Source: Novosphingobium olei (lineage in GTDB: Bacteria; Pseudomonadota; Alphaproteobacteria; Sphingomonadales; Sphingomonadaceae). Taken from it: a DNA stretch of 64,000 nt. The translations under genes and the position numbers were made by a program. The stretch is taken from NCBI RefSeq assembly GCF_012927405.1, contig NZ_JABBGM010000001.1:26001-90000 (forward strand), written 5' to 3'. This document shows positions 35,798-45,007 of the stretch, piece after piece. Each line of letters starts with the position of its first letter. Position 1 is the stretch's first letter. The notes beneath the pieces were generated by a model. That model did not search any database, was not told the origin of the DNA, and was given only the letters and a program-made list of their open reading frames with translations.

Positions 35798-36688
35798 GTG
35801 CAGGTGTGCCGCCACGAGCGGGGAACAGGCAGCTTGGCGCAGGCGGCAAGCATCGTACGCGTTGTACGCACGATAAAGGTTGCGCGGCTTCGCCCGCCAG
35901 CCTTGCGCGATCTTCTGTGGTGGTTGCTGGTTTCACTAAATGCGCTGTTCGGCGCGATCCTGTTCTGGACCTTGATCACTCCGCTTTCGCCAGTCGGGCA
36001 ATGGCGTCCGTCCGCGGTACGCATGCCTTCGCTGGCGGAACGGGCCGCACTTTTTGCAACCGTCGATCCATTCAATCGGACCACGAACGCTGCGGTCGGA
36101 TCTGATACTGCTGCGGTGACAAGCCTTGCTCTGACGCTTTATGCGACACGCGCAATGCCGGGCGGAGGCGGTAGCGCGATCCTCGCTGGCAGCGACGGTG
36201 TGCAGACGGTGGTCCAAGTGGGAACCGAAGTGCAGCCTGGGATCAAGCTAGTTGCGGTGGCCTTCGACCACGTAATCCTCACCCACAATGGTGCACGCGA
36301 AATGCTGTATCTCGACCAGTCTGGATCTGCTCCCACCGCGACTGCAGTGGTTGCGGCCAATCCGGTGAAGGCGACGGGCATGCAGCAGGCGGATACTGCC
36401 GGCGCTCCGATCACGGTGCAGAGCGTGCGTAGCGGGATCGGCTTCGGTCCGCGCGCCGCCGGTGGCCGCGTCGTGGGCCTTGAAGTGATGCCACAAGGTG
36501 ATGGCAATGTGTTCCGGAATGCAGGATTCCAACCCGGCGATTTGGTCACGGCGGTAAACGGTCAGCCTGTCCGGGGGGCTGGAGACACTGCCCTGCTGGT
36601 CGGCGCGCTGCAGCCCGGTTCGACAGTGGCGATCACCGTTCAGCGCGGCGGCCGCCAGCTTCCCATTGCGATCAAGCTCGGACAATGA
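35798..36688 (+). CDS. gspC: Type II secretion system protein GspC
   Basis: A 296-residue inner-membrane protein. A cytosolic head and one membrane helix (LLWWLLVSLNALFGAILFWT, about 42-61) precede an HR domain (about 110-165) and a C-terminal PDZ domain (GNVFRNAGFQPGDLVTAVNG). GspC links the inner-membrane platform to the secretin. The start is GTG at 35798 because GGAGGGG lies just upstream; an earlier TTG at 35780 is open. The gene overlaps gspD by ATGA. Confidence 0.85.
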   Translation: MQVCRHERGTGSLAQAASIVRVVRTIKVARLRPPALRDLLWWLLVSLNALFGAILFWTLITPLSPVGQWRPSAVRMPSLAERAALFATVDPFNRTTNAAVGSDTAAVTSLALTLYATRAMPGGGGSAILAGSDGVQTVVQVGTEVQPGIKLVAVAFDHVILTHNGAREMLYLDQSGSAPTATAVVAANPVKATGMQQADTAGAPITVQSVRSGIGFGPRAAGGRVVGLEVMPQGDGNVFRNAGFQPGDLVTAVNGQPVRGAGDTALLVGALQPGSTVAITVQRGGRQLPIAIKLGQ

Positions 36689-38865
36689 ACCTGCGACATT
36701 TCTTCATCGCCCTTTCGGCAAGCGCCTTGCTCGTCCCGGGCGTCGCGTGCGCGCAATACACCCTCAACGTACGTGAGGCGGACATTCGCGCCTTCATCGC
36801 AGATGCTGCCGAAGTCACCGGTCGTACTTTCATCGTGGACGCGCGCGTGCAGGGCAAGGTCAGCGTGGTCAGCGACCGGCCGCTATCGCGATCGGAGTAT
36901 TTCGAGGTCTTCCTTTCGACCCTGCGGGCCAACAGCCTGGTCGCAGTGCCCACCGGCAATGGCGCTTTCCGGATTCAGCCGGTGGAGGGCGCGGCGAGCC
37001 AGCCGATGCGCATCGGCAGCCGTGGTGCCGCGCGGAACCAGATGGTGACCGAGATTGTCCGCCTGTCGACGATCGATGCACCGCAGGCGGTGGAGACGTT
37101 GCGACCACTCGTCAGCAAGGACGGTTCGATCACGGCCAACAAGGCTGGTAACTCGCTGGTGGTGGTCGATTACGCCGATAACATCGCGCGGATCCGCGCG
37201 CTTGTCCGTTCGATCGATCGCGATCAGTCATCGACACGCACGGTAATGCTCGATCACGCGGGTGCTCGCGAAATTGCCACCGCGCTGGCCCAGCTTGTTC
37301 CGGCAGGGGGCGAAGGGGGCAGGTCATTGGCGAGCGTGGTTGCTGTCGACAGTTCCAACGCACTGCTTCTGCGCGGGGATGCGGCCACCATTGGTCGCCT
37401 TGAAGCGATGGCCCGGCAGCTTGACGCCCGGGCCGCACATGGCGGCGAAATCAAGGTTCTGTGGCTCGACTATGCCGATGCGGCCGTGCTCGTTCCGGTC
37501 CTGGAGCGCCTGGTGGGTGGCACGGGCGGTAGTGAAGTCGCATCGGGCTCGCAGGCACCGGTGTCATTGGGCGGCGTCGGCGGATCCAGCACGTCGACGG
37601 GGGGAACGCAAGGTTCGACAACCCCCGCGGGTGGACAGGCTGCAGGCGCGCAAGGCGTGAACCCCACCGGTGGAACGACCGGCGGGCTGGGTTCCGGTCC
37701 GATCAAGCTCGAAGGTGGCCGTGGAACCGCGACGATCACCCGGTATCCCGGCGCGAACGCCGTGATCATCGCTGCGCCTGCGGATGAACAACGCCGACTG
37801 ACCGAGCTGGTCCGCCAGCTCGACGTGCCGCAGGAACAGGTGCTGGTCGAGGCGATCATCGTCGAGATTTCGAACGACGTTGCAAGGCAACTGGGCGTTC
37901 AGATGCTGCTTGGTGGCAAGAACATGCCATTTGCGGTCACGAACTACTCGAACGTGTCGCCGAACATCATCGATATCGCCGGCGGACTTTACGCGGACAA
38001 GCTGGATTCCACCACCACGGTGATCAATGGGAGCACCGTTACCACCACGACCAATTCGACGACCGGTGATCTGCTTCGCCAGAACGCAGCTAATGCGATC
38101 CTGGGCGCGCAAGGCGGTTTCGGCGGGTTCGTGACCGATCTTGGCAAGGATGGCGTTCTGGGTGCCCTGATCAACGCAGTTCAGTCCGACACGAATTCGA
38201 ACATTCTCTCGACGCCGCACATAACGACCAACAACAACGTCCCTGCCTCGATCCTGTTCGGCAAAGAGATCCCGGTGGCCACCGGAGAGGCGCTGTCGAG
38301 CGCAAACTACAGCAATACCTTCCGGACCATCCAGCGCCAGAACGTGGGCATCGAACTTGATGTAACCCCGCAGATCAACGCGGGAAACCAGATCCGGCTG
38401 GACTTGCGCCAGCAGGTAAGTTCGATCGCGGGGCCGGTCTCGTCGTCCAACAGCGAACTGATCATCAACAAGCGCGAGATCAAGACGACAGTGACTGTCG
38501 GCGACCGTGAGATCGTCGTGCTGGGTGGTCTGCTTGACGACAATGAGCGCCGTACGATCGAGAAGGTTCCGTTGCTGGGCGATGTCCCTCTTCTGGGCGA
38601 ACTGTTCAAGTCACGCGGCAAGAGCCACGTGAAGACCAACCTGATGGTCTTCATCCGCCCAACAATCATGCGCAATGGTGCGGACCGCGCGGCACTCACC
38701 GCCCGGCGGTACGGGGTGATCCGCAATGCCCAAAGCACCTTCGATCCCAAGCGCGAGCCCAACATCGATGAACTGATCGTCGACTATATGGGCGCTGCGC
38801 TGCCCGCCGTCCCGACATCTGCACCGGGGGATGCTGTCATTGCGCCCGGTGCGGGCAAGCCCTGA
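36685..38865 (+). CDS. gspD: Type II secretion secretin GspD
   Basis: A 726-residue outer-membrane secretin. A signal peptide of about 23 residues ends VACA/QY. The N0-N3 domains follow (NVREADIRAFIADAAEVTGR, then repeats such as PLVSKDGSITANKAGNSLVV), with a Gly/Thr-rich linker (about 290-340) inside N3. The secretin core follows with VEAIIVEIS, STPHITTNNNVPASILFGKE and VPLLGDVPLLGELFKS. The C-terminus ends in a Pro/Ala tail. No pilotin (GspS) is seen. Confidence 0.93.
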   Translation: MNLRHFFIALSASALLVPGVACAQYTLNVREADIRAFIADAAEVTGRTFIVDARVQGKVSVVSDRPLSRSEYFEVFLSTLRANSLVAVPTGNGAFRIQPVEGAASQPMRIGSRGAARNQMVTEIVRLSTIDAPQAVETLRPLVSKDGSITANKAGNSLVVVDYADNIARIRALVRSIDRDQSSTRTVMLDHAGAREIATALAQLVPAGGEGGRSLASVVAVDSSNALLLRGDAATIGRLEAMARQLDARAAHGGEIKVLWLDYADAAVLVPVLERLVGGTGGSEVASGSQAPVSLGGVGGSSTSTGGTQGSTTPAGGQAAGAQGVNPTGGTTGGLGSGPIKLEGGRGTATITRYPGANAVIIAAPADEQRRLTELVRQLDVPQEQVLVEAIIVEISNDVARQLGVQMLLGGKNMPFAVTNYSNVSPNIIDIAGGLYADKLDSTTTVINGSTVTTTTNSTTGDLLRQNAANAILGAQGGFGGFVTDLGKDGVLGALINAVQSDTNSNILSTPHITTNNNVPASILFGKEIPVATGEALSSANYSNTFRTIQRQNVGIELDVTPQINAGNQIRLDLRQQVSSIAGPVSSSNSELIINKREIKTTVTVGDREIVVLGGLLDDNERRTIEKVPLLGDVPLLGELFKSRGKSHVKTNLMVFIRPTIMRNGADRAALTARRYGVIRNAQSTFDPKREPNIDELIVDYMGAALPAVPTSAPGDAVIAPGAGKP

Positions 38866-38869
38866 CGCC

Positions 38870-40408
38870 ATGGAGTCGGAGATGGCCGATCTGACCGAGA
38901 TTGCGCCGGGCCTGTCGTTAGCCACTGGGCTCGATATCGCCGTGTCTCCAGCCATATCGTCGGTGCCTTACACCTTCGCTCGGGATCGAGGGTTGCTTGT
39001 AGAAGGCGGCGACGATGCTTTTGCCCACGTGGTGCGTCTCGAAGGCACCAATCCGCTACCTCTGCTCGAGCTTCGGCGGGTTCTTGGGCGACCGCTGTCC
39101 GTTCGTCAGGTTTCCTTGGCCGAATTCGAGAAGTTGCTGGCAACTGTTTATGCCATAGACGGAACCGCGGCAGCAATGGCTGGCGATCTTGGCATCGGCC
39201 GGGACAGCGCCGCTCTTGACCTCCCCAGTGCGGAGGATCTGCTCGACAGTGCCGATGATGCGCCCGCAATCCGCCTCATTAACGGGCTCATCGCGGAAGC
39301 GTTAAGGCAGGGGGTCTCGGATATCCATGTAGAACCCTATGAACAGGCGCTTGTCGTGCGCATGCGGATGGACGGTGTTCTGGCTGAAAAGCTGCGCATG
39401 CCGGCACATGTCGCACCGGTTCTCGTCAGCCGTATCAAGGTCATGGCCCGGCTCGACATTGCTGAACGACGCGTGCCGCAGGACGGGCGCATTTCCCTCT
39501 CTCTCGGTGGCCGGCTGATCGATGTGCGCGTTTCGACGTTGCCCAGCCGCGCTGGCGAACGGGTGGTCCTACGGCTTCTCGACAAGGAAAACGCAGGTTT
39601 CGATCTCGCGCATCTCGGACTCGATGGGCACAGTCGCGACGTCCTGACCCGCGCTCTTGCCGAGCCCAATGGCGTCATTCTCGTCACCGGCCCGACCGGG
39701 TCGGGCAAGACAACCACCCTTTATGCCGCCCTGCGTCTGCTGAACGATGGTGCGCGCAACATCCTTACGGTGGAAGACCCGGTCGAATATGCCGTCGATG
39801 GCGTTGGGCAAACGCAAGTGAACGGAAAAGTCGGCCTGACGTTCGCAGCAGGTTTGCGCGCAATACTGCGACAGGATCCTGATGTGGTCATGGTCGGGGA
39901 AATCCGCGATCGCGAAACGGCGGAAATTGCAGTTCAGGCAGCCCTCACGGGCCATCTGGTGCTGTCGACCGTTCATACCAACGATGCGGTGGGCGCGGTC
40001 ACCCGGATGCGGGACATGGGGGTTGAAGCGTTTCTGCTCGCATCGACACTTCGCGCCGTCTTGGCGCAAAGACTTGTGCGCAGGCTCTGTCATCATTGCA
40101 GCTGCGAGCGTCCACTCGATCCAAGTCTTGCAAACTTGCTGGGGCTGAAGGAAGGCCGCCTGGTACGCGATGCCGTCGGCTGCGACGCCTGCGACAACAC
40201 CGGATTTTCCGGGCGAATCGGCGTGTTCGAAGCTCTGCGGGTTGACGACCAACTGCGCCGCATGATCCTGGCGGGAGAAAGCGAGCAAGCCATCTCGCGT
40301 CACGTTTTCGCGGACGCGCCAAAGCTCGCCAAGTCGGCCCGGCGGCTCGTCAAAGAAGGGCTGACCAGCCCGGCCGAAGCTGCCCGTATCCTGCGGCAGG
40401 AGGGGTGA
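38870..40408 (+). CDS. gspE: Type II secretion ATPase GspE
   Basis: A 512-residue cytosolic ATPase that drives pseudopilus assembly. The Walker A motif GPTGSGKTTTLYAA is at about 274, the Asp box IRLINGLIAEALRQGVSDIH precedes it, and VMVGEIRDRETAEIAVQAAL contains Walker B. The zinc module has two cysteine pairs (CHHC about 407, CDAC about 437). The start is the ATG at 38870, 4 bases after the gspD stop. Confidence 0.93.
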   Translation: MESEMADLTEIAPGLSLATGLDIAVSPAISSVPYTFARDRGLLVEGGDDAFAHVVRLEGTNPLPLLELRRVLGRPLSVRQVSLAEFEKLLATVYAIDGTAAAMAGDLGIGRDSAALDLPSAEDLLDSADDAPAIRLINGLIAEALRQGVSDIHVEPYEQALVVRMRMDGVLAEKLRMPAHVAPVLVSRIKVMARLDIAERRVPQDGRISLSLGGRLIDVRVSTLPSRAGERVVLRLLDKENAGFDLAHLGLDGHSRDVLTRALAEPNGVILVTGPTGSGKTTTLYAALRLLNDGARNILTVEDPVEYAVDGVGQTQVNGKVGLTFAAGLRAILRQDPDVVMVGEIRDRETAEIAVQAALTGHLVLSTVHTNDAVGAVTRMRDMGVEAFLLASTLRAVLAQRLVRRLCHHCSCERPLDPSLANLLGLKEGRLVRDAVGCDACDNTGFSGRIGVFEALRVDDQLRRMILAGESEQAISRHVFADAPKLAKSARRLVKEGLTSPAEAARILRQEG

Positions 40409-41637
40409 TGGCGCGCTTTGCCTATCACGCCATCGATGTGAAAGGACAGGAGCGCCGCGGAGCGGTCGACGCCCAGGACGAGCCCGGCGCCATTGCCAAG
40501 CTGGGCCAACGGCAATGGCATGTCCTTTCCGTCAGTGCCGATACGGCAACCTACGTCCACGACGCCTCATCGCGCACGGACGGTTCTCGCTGGTTGGCGC
40601 GTCGCCTCTCTGCGAAGCAGCTGGCTTTATTTACGCGCCAATTTGCTTCGCTGATGCTGGTGGCTCCACTCGAGGAATCGCTGAGGACCATTGCGCGGCA
40701 GACCGAGAAGGAGAAAGCTCGCTTCATACTCGGCAACGTCCATGCCGGCATCGTCGAAGGCTTGCCTTTGGCCGAAGCGATGCGGCGCGAGGAGCCGAGT
40801 TTCCCCCCGGTCTATCGCGCGATGATCGCAGCGGGAGAAAGCTCGGGCAGTCTGCCATCGATCGCGATGCGGCTGGCAGATATGCTGGAGCGGCAGGCAA
40901 CGGTACGTGCGAAGATCGTGGCCGCACTTGCCTATCCAGTGGTGCTTTCTCTCGTCGCTATCGCGGTGGTTTCCGGCCTGATGATCTCTGTCGTGCCGCG
41001 GGTGGTCGAGCAGTTCGACAACGCCAGCCGGCAGCTGCCTTTGCTGACGCGAACCGTCATCGCCCTTTCGCAAGCGATGGCCAACTGGTGGTGGGCCATG
41101 CTGCTCGCTTTGGCCTTGGGCGGCGCCGGCTTTCTGCGGGGCTTGCAGCAGCCAGGCTTCCGGCTTCGGGTCGATGCCGCCGTGCTGGGCTTGCCCTTCG
41201 TCGGCCGCCTGGTCCGCGACGTGCACGCGGCCGGACTTGCGCGAACACTCGCCACGATGATCGAGGCGCGCCTGCCGCTGGTCGACGGTTTGCGATTGGC
41301 AACACGCACGGCTTCCAACACGGTTCAGCGAAATGCACTCGGGATCATTACCGAAAAAGTGCGGGCCGGCGGGGCCCTTTCGACAGCCTTGCGCGAGGCA
41401 GGGACCTTTCCCCCCTTGATGGTATATCTTGCAGCGAGCGGAGAGTCTGCCGGACAACTCGCGCTGATGCTCGAGCGTGCCGCCGATTACCTCGAACGGG
41501 AGTTCGAAAGTTTTACGGCAACCGCCATGGCGCTGCTGGAACCTGCGATCATTGTCGTCATGGGGGTCGTCGTCGCGCTCATCATTCTTGCGATCCTGCT
41601 GCCGATCCTGCAGCTCCAGAACCTTACCGGACTATGA
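40408..41637 (+). CDS. gspF: Type II secretion platform protein GspF
   Basis: A 409-residue inner-membrane protein with two repeated T2SSF units. The first is TRQFASLMLVAPLEESLRTI through ERQATVRAKIVAALAYPVVL; the second is HAAGLARTLATMIEARLPLV through TATAMALLEPAIIVVMGVVV. Three helices are predicted. The ATG overlaps the gspE stop (TGATG). It forms the cytoplasmic-membrane base on which GspG is assembled. Confidence 0.92.
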   Translation: MARFAYHAIDVKGQERRGAVDAQDEPGAIAKLGQRQWHVLSVSADTATYVHDASSRTDGSRWLARRLSAKQLALFTRQFASLMLVAPLEESLRTIARQTEKEKARFILGNVHAGIVEGLPLAEAMRREEPSFPPVYRAMIAAGESSGSLPSIAMRLADMLERQATVRAKIVAALAYPVVLSLVAIAVVSGLMISVVPRVVEQFDNASRQLPLLTRTVIALSQAMANWWWAMLLALALGGAGFLRGLQQPGFRLRVDAAVLGLPFVGRLVRDVHAAGLARTLATMIEARLPLVDGLRLATRTASNTVQRNALGIITEKVRAGGALSTALREAGTFPPLMVYLAASGESAGQLALMLERAADYLEREFESFTATAMALLEPAIIVVMGVVVALIILAILLPILQLQNLTGL

Positions 41638-42143
41638 TCATGTACGTACGAACTGACGCCGCCACAGCGAAACTGCCAGTCAATCGCAGAGAGTCCGCTG
41701 CTCAAGCTTCAGCGCATAGGAGCAGCGAGCAGGGATTCAGCCTTGTTGAACTGATGGTCGTCCTGTTCATCATGGCGCTGCTGGCCGCTGTGGTTGCGTA
41801 CAACGTGATCCCGGTGGGCGACAAGGCGAAGGTCGTTGCCGCCCGTGCAGACATCGCCACGCTCGACCAGTCGCTCGAGATGTATCGACTCGACCTCGGT
41901 ACGTATCCTTCGCAGGGAGAGGGACTGGCCGCATTGCGTCAACCGCCGGCAGGGCTCGCAAGCCCTCAGGATTATCGCAGTGGGGGCTACATCAAGGACT
42001 TGCCCAACGATCCCTGGGGGCACCCTTACCAGTACAAGGTGCCTGGTGAAGAAGGCCGGCCGTTCGAAGTCTTTTCGCTTGGCGCTGATGGTCAGCCTGG
42101 AGGATCCGGGCTCGACGCCGACGTGACCGCAAAAAAGGACTGA
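41634..42143 (+). CDS. gspG: Type II secretion major pseudopilin GspG
   Basis: A 169-residue prepilin. The cleavage site is EQG/FSLVELMVVLFIMALLAA with Glu at position +5 of the mature protein. The C-terminal half shows LDLGTYPSQGEGLAALRQPP and YIKDLPNDPWGHPYQYKVPG, with Asp residues of the GspG calcium site (DGQPGGSGLDADV). The leader before the cleavage site is about 34 residues, much longer than the usual 5-10. The start overlaps the gspF stop (ATGA); the ATG 6 bases further in is also possible. Confidence 0.9.
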   Translation: MIMYVRTDAATAKLPVNRRESAAQASAHRSSEQGFSLVELMVVLFIMALLAAVVAYNVIPVGDKAKVVAARADIATLDQSLEMYRLDLGTYPSQGEGLAALRQPPAGLASPQDYRSGGYIKDLPNDPWGHPYQYKVPGEEGRPFEVFSLGADGQPGGSGLDADVTAKKD

Positions 42144-42153
42144 CACAATTTCG

Positions 42154-43251
42154 GTGCCCACTCCTGATGGCGTGATAGTCCTGCTGCCTGCGGTGCCCGG
42201 GGCGCCCTGGCATTGGTGTGCCGTCGCAGCAGGCGCACTGGGCGAAGAGCGTCAGTGGGCCCCAGGTGAGGACGTGCCGTGGGAAGGGGGAACCCAGGCC
42301 ACAGCACTGGTTCCGGCGGAGATGGCGCCGGTCACGGATAGCCAGTTGCCGGACTTGCCCGTTGCGCAGGCTCTGGCTGCAGCCCGCATTTCTGCCGGAA
42401 GGGGTGAGCTAGAAGAGGATCGACATGTCGCGGTGGCCGCACAAGACGGGCGGCTCCTGACTGCCGTCACGAGCCCGGATCTTATGGACGGCTGGCTCGC
42501 CACCCTGATCGCGAGCGGTCTCTCGCCCAGAGCGATTGTCCCTGCCGCACTTTGCTTGCCGCGCCCCGACGAAGGAGCGCTCATCGCGGAACTGGGCGGT
42601 CAGACCCTTGTTCGAACACCGCACGCTGCTTTTACAGGAGAAGCTGCGCTCATTGACGCCTTGGCGGAGCAGCTGCGTGCCATGTCCGGCAACGAGATCG
42701 AGGCCGCGCTTCTTGCACTACACGCTTCACCCGCGCTGGACTTGCGGCAAGGGCGTTACGCCCCCCGGCGTGTTTCCTACTTCACGGTCGCTGACTGGCT
42801 GCCTCTAGCCAGGCTGGCCGCCAACGCTGCGCTTCTGGCGCTGCTGGCAATGTTGACGATCATCGTCCGTCTTGACCTTGATGCATCGGCACGGGAGCAG
42901 CAGGCCGTTGCGAAAGTGCAGCAGCGCTTTCCATCGGCAGTCAATCTGGACACGGCCGAGCGGCTGGTGACCGCTGCTTCGGCGCGGCAGGGCGCGGGAG
43001 CCCAAAGTTTTTCGGCGCCGATGGCGGCGTTGTTGTCAGCCATTTCCACTGTGCCGGGTGTGGCGGTCCGCGATATCGCATTCGATGGGCTCGGATCGCT
43101 CAGATTTACGGCGGCAGCAGCAAGGGCGGAGGATATCAACACGGTGCTCCGGACGTTGCAGCATCAGGGCTGGAAGGTCACCGTGCCGCCCAGTCTGGCG
43201 CCGGATCCCACGGGCGCAACAGTGGCCGCAATCACACTGAGGGCGGAATGA
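42154..43251 (+). CDS. gspL: Type II secretion system protein GspL
   Basis: A 365-residue protein. A cytosolic actin-like part (about 1-215, with LMDGWLATLIASGLSPRAIV, IAELGGQTLVRTPHAAFTGE) is followed by one membrane helix (LARLAANAALLALLAMLTII, about 227-246) and a ferredoxin-like periplasmic part (about 290-365). GspL recruits GspE and pairs with GspM. It begins with GTG 11 bases after gspG; the usual gspH, I, J and K genes are not between them. Confidence 0.78.
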   Translation: MPTPDGVIVLLPAVPGAPWHWCAVAAGALGEERQWAPGEDVPWEGGTQATALVPAEMAPVTDSQLPDLPVAQALAAARISAGRGELEEDRHVAVAAQDGRLLTAVTSPDLMDGWLATLIASGLSPRAIVPAALCLPRPDEGALIAELGGQTLVRTPHAAFTGEAALIDALAEQLRAMSGNEIEAALLALHASPALDLRQGRYAPRRVSYFTVADWLPLARLAANAALLALLAMLTIIVRLDLDASAREQQAVAKVQQRFPSAVNLDTAERLVTAASARQGAGAQSFSAPMAALLSAISTVPGVAVRDIAFDGLGSLRFTAAAARAEDINTVLRTLQHQGWKVTVPPSLAPDPTGATVAAITLRAE

Positions 43252-43721
43252 TGCTGGCAGGGGTCAGGCAATGGAGGTCGCAGCTTACGCGGCGCGAGCA
43301 GCGGCTGATCGACTTTGCGGTGGCACTCACGGCGCTAGTCGTGCTGGTTTGTGGCATCGTGCTTCCCGTTGGCGCAGGCTTCGACGCAGCAGCGACGCGG
43401 CACACCGATGCGGTTCGCAGGAGCGCGAAGCTCCTCGAGGCGGTCGATGCGATCGATCGAAAGCCCCACAGATTGCAGCGCGGCGCGCCAAATCTTGATC
43501 AGGCTCTGTCTCGGTCGGCACAGGCTGCAGGGCTGATGATCCAATCCAATGACAGACAGGGCAGCGGGCAGGTACACGCCAGCCTTGTCGGGGCAAATTC
43601 GGCGATGGCGCTGTCATGGCTGGTTCGATTGGATGGCGACGGGCTTCGAATCGTCAATCTTGCAGTACGACCTTCCAACGATGGTACGGTCGTGCTTGAT
43701 CTTGTTATCGATCGACCATGA
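43248..43721 (+). CDS. gspM: Type II secretion system protein GspM
   Basis: A 157-residue protein with a short basic N-terminus (WRSQLTRREQRLIDFAVALT), one membrane helix (about 25-45) and a periplasmic alpha/beta domain (LSRSAQAAGLMIQSND, NSAMALSWLVRLDGDGLRIV). It partners GspL. It overlaps both neighbours by ATGA. The match to GspM rests on order, topology and the short WLVRL segment. Confidence 0.75.
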   Translation: MMLAGVRQWRSQLTRREQRLIDFAVALTALVVLVCGIVLPVGAGFDAAATRHTDAVRRSAKLLEAVDAIDRKPHRLQRGAPNLDQALSRSAQAAGLMIQSNDRQGSGQVHASLVGANSAMALSWLVRLDGDGLRIVNLAVRPSNDGTVVLDLVIDRP

Positions 43722-44437
43722 TCGGGCGCCTTGTTGTCTTGCTGGATCGACGCATGCCGCGCGGCGCAGTGGCAGGGATCGCGGTCCTGGTCGCTTTCTC
43801 TCTCGTCCTCACGCTGCCGCTCCGGCTTGTCGCGGGGGCGGTGCCGGGTCTTTCCGCGCGCGAAGCGGAAGGCAGCGTGTGGCACGGCGTTCTTCGCGAA
43901 GCTCGGATTGGACCATTCGCGGCGGATACGCTCGAAGTTCACTTGCGACCGCTCCCGCTCCTCGCTGGAAAGCTGGAGCTTGCTATCGCAACTCGCAGTC
44001 TCGAAGCATCCTGGGCGTTCAAGGGAAAGGTCGGACCAACAGGGCTCGCCGACCTCGACGGCACGCTTCCGCTAGCAGGCGGACTTTCAGGGCTGCCGAT
44101 CGACAGCGCCTCGTTCTCGGAATTTGGCGCCGTGTTCGACGCGAACGGATGTCAACGCGCTGGCGGCATGCTCTCAATTTCGGTTGCGATCCCCGGCAGC
44201 ACAAAGCTTGATCTGTCGGGTAGCGCGCACTGTTCGGGAAGGGACCTTGTCATTCCGCTACGCGGCGCAGGCGGAATGGAGCGACTTGATCTGCGAATCT
44301 TGCCTGATGGCCGGTGGCAGGGCGACTTGGCTGTTGCAGGGATATCGGGGGAAGTCCAAGCGCAGCTGGCCAAGAGCGGCTTTGCCGCTCGCCCCGGTTC
44401 GACCGATATGGTGATGCGGGCGAGCGGCAAATTCTAG
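43718..44437 (+). CDS. gspN: Type II secretion system protein GspN
   Basis: A 239-residue protein with an N-terminal membrane helix (AVAGIAVLVAFSLVLTLPLR) and a beta-rich periplasmic part with the GspN signature-like segments SAREAEGSVWHGVLREARIG and TLEVHLRPLPLLAGKLEL. The last gene of the T2SS operon, overlapping gspM by ATGA. Its role in secretion is not essential in many systems. It ends 8 bases before the convergent dps. Confidence 0.78.
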   Translation: MIGRLVVLLDRRMPRGAVAGIAVLVAFSLVLTLPLRLVAGAVPGLSAREAEGSVWHGVLREARIGPFAADTLEVHLRPLPLLAGKLELAIATRSLEASWAFKGKVGPTGLADLDGTLPLAGGLSGLPIDSASFSEFGAVFDANGCQRAGGMLSISVAIPGSTKLDLSGSAHCSGRDLVIPLRGAGGMERLDLRILPDGRWQGDLAVAGISGEVQAQLAKSGFAARPGSTDMVMRASGKF

Positions 44438-44444
44438 CGCTATA

Positions 44445-44900
44445 TTAGCTCGCAATCTCTGTCAGGAACCAGACGCGCTTTTCTGCCTGGTCGGTCCAGT
44501 CGTCGGCCATACCTTCGGTCGCATTGTCGCCCGCCTCACCGGCGGCTGCTTTCACGGCGCGAATGCGCTCGACGAGCGTGGCATTGTCGTCGCGCAGCGA
44601 CTTGATCATCGCGAGTGCATCGACCTTGGCGCGATCGTCATCCTTGATCACGGTCTTGTCGGCAATTGCGCCGATCGAGGTCAGGGTCGTCCCGCCGTTC
44701 TTGCGGACGCGCTCGCCGATGATGTCGGTCAGACCGAACAGCTCGGCCGACTGCTCGTCGAACAAAAGATGCAGGTCGCGAAACTGTGGGCCGGCGACAT
44801 GCCAATGATAGTTCTTCGTCTTCAGATAGAGCGCGAAATAGTCAGCCAGCAGCCCGTTGAGGCTGTCGATCAGGGCCTTCTTGGCATTGTCACCCGGCAT
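44445..44900 (-). CDS. dps: Dps-family DNA-binding ferritin-like protein
   Basis: A 151-residue protein with the Dps ferroxidase signature NYHWHVAGPQFRDLHLLFDE (about 31-50), in which His, Asp and Glu form the inter-subunit iron site. DIIGERVRKNGG follows. Dps forms a 12-mer that stores iron and protects DNA from peroxide and starvation. The N-terminus is short, so DNA binding by a lysine-rich tail is not assured. The gap to nhaA (44901-45007) shows nothing more. Confidence 0.92.
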   Translation of the reverse strand: MPGDNAKKALIDSLNGLLADYFALYLKTKNYHWHVAGPQFRDLHLLFDEQSAELFGLTDIIGERVRKNGGTTLTSIGAIADKTVIKDDDRAKVDALAMIKSLRDDNATLVERIRAVKAAAGEAGDNATEGMADDWTDQAEKRVWFLTEIAS

Positions 44901-45007
44901 GATAATCCCCTTTGCATGATTGGGCCTTGCTGTGGTCGGCCGGTTATACGCCGTCGGCGCAGAAAGGTTTCATGCAAATGGCGGATGGCACTGATCGGCA
45001 GTTTCAA

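Noticed and set aside
40515..42143. A 542-codon frame that would join gspF sequence to gspG
   Set aside because: The first two thirds are an out-of-frame reading of gspF; only the end from 41634 is gspG.
44901..45007. A small gene between dps and nhaA
   Set aside because: Open frames there have no convincing ribosome site and overlap the end of nhaA.
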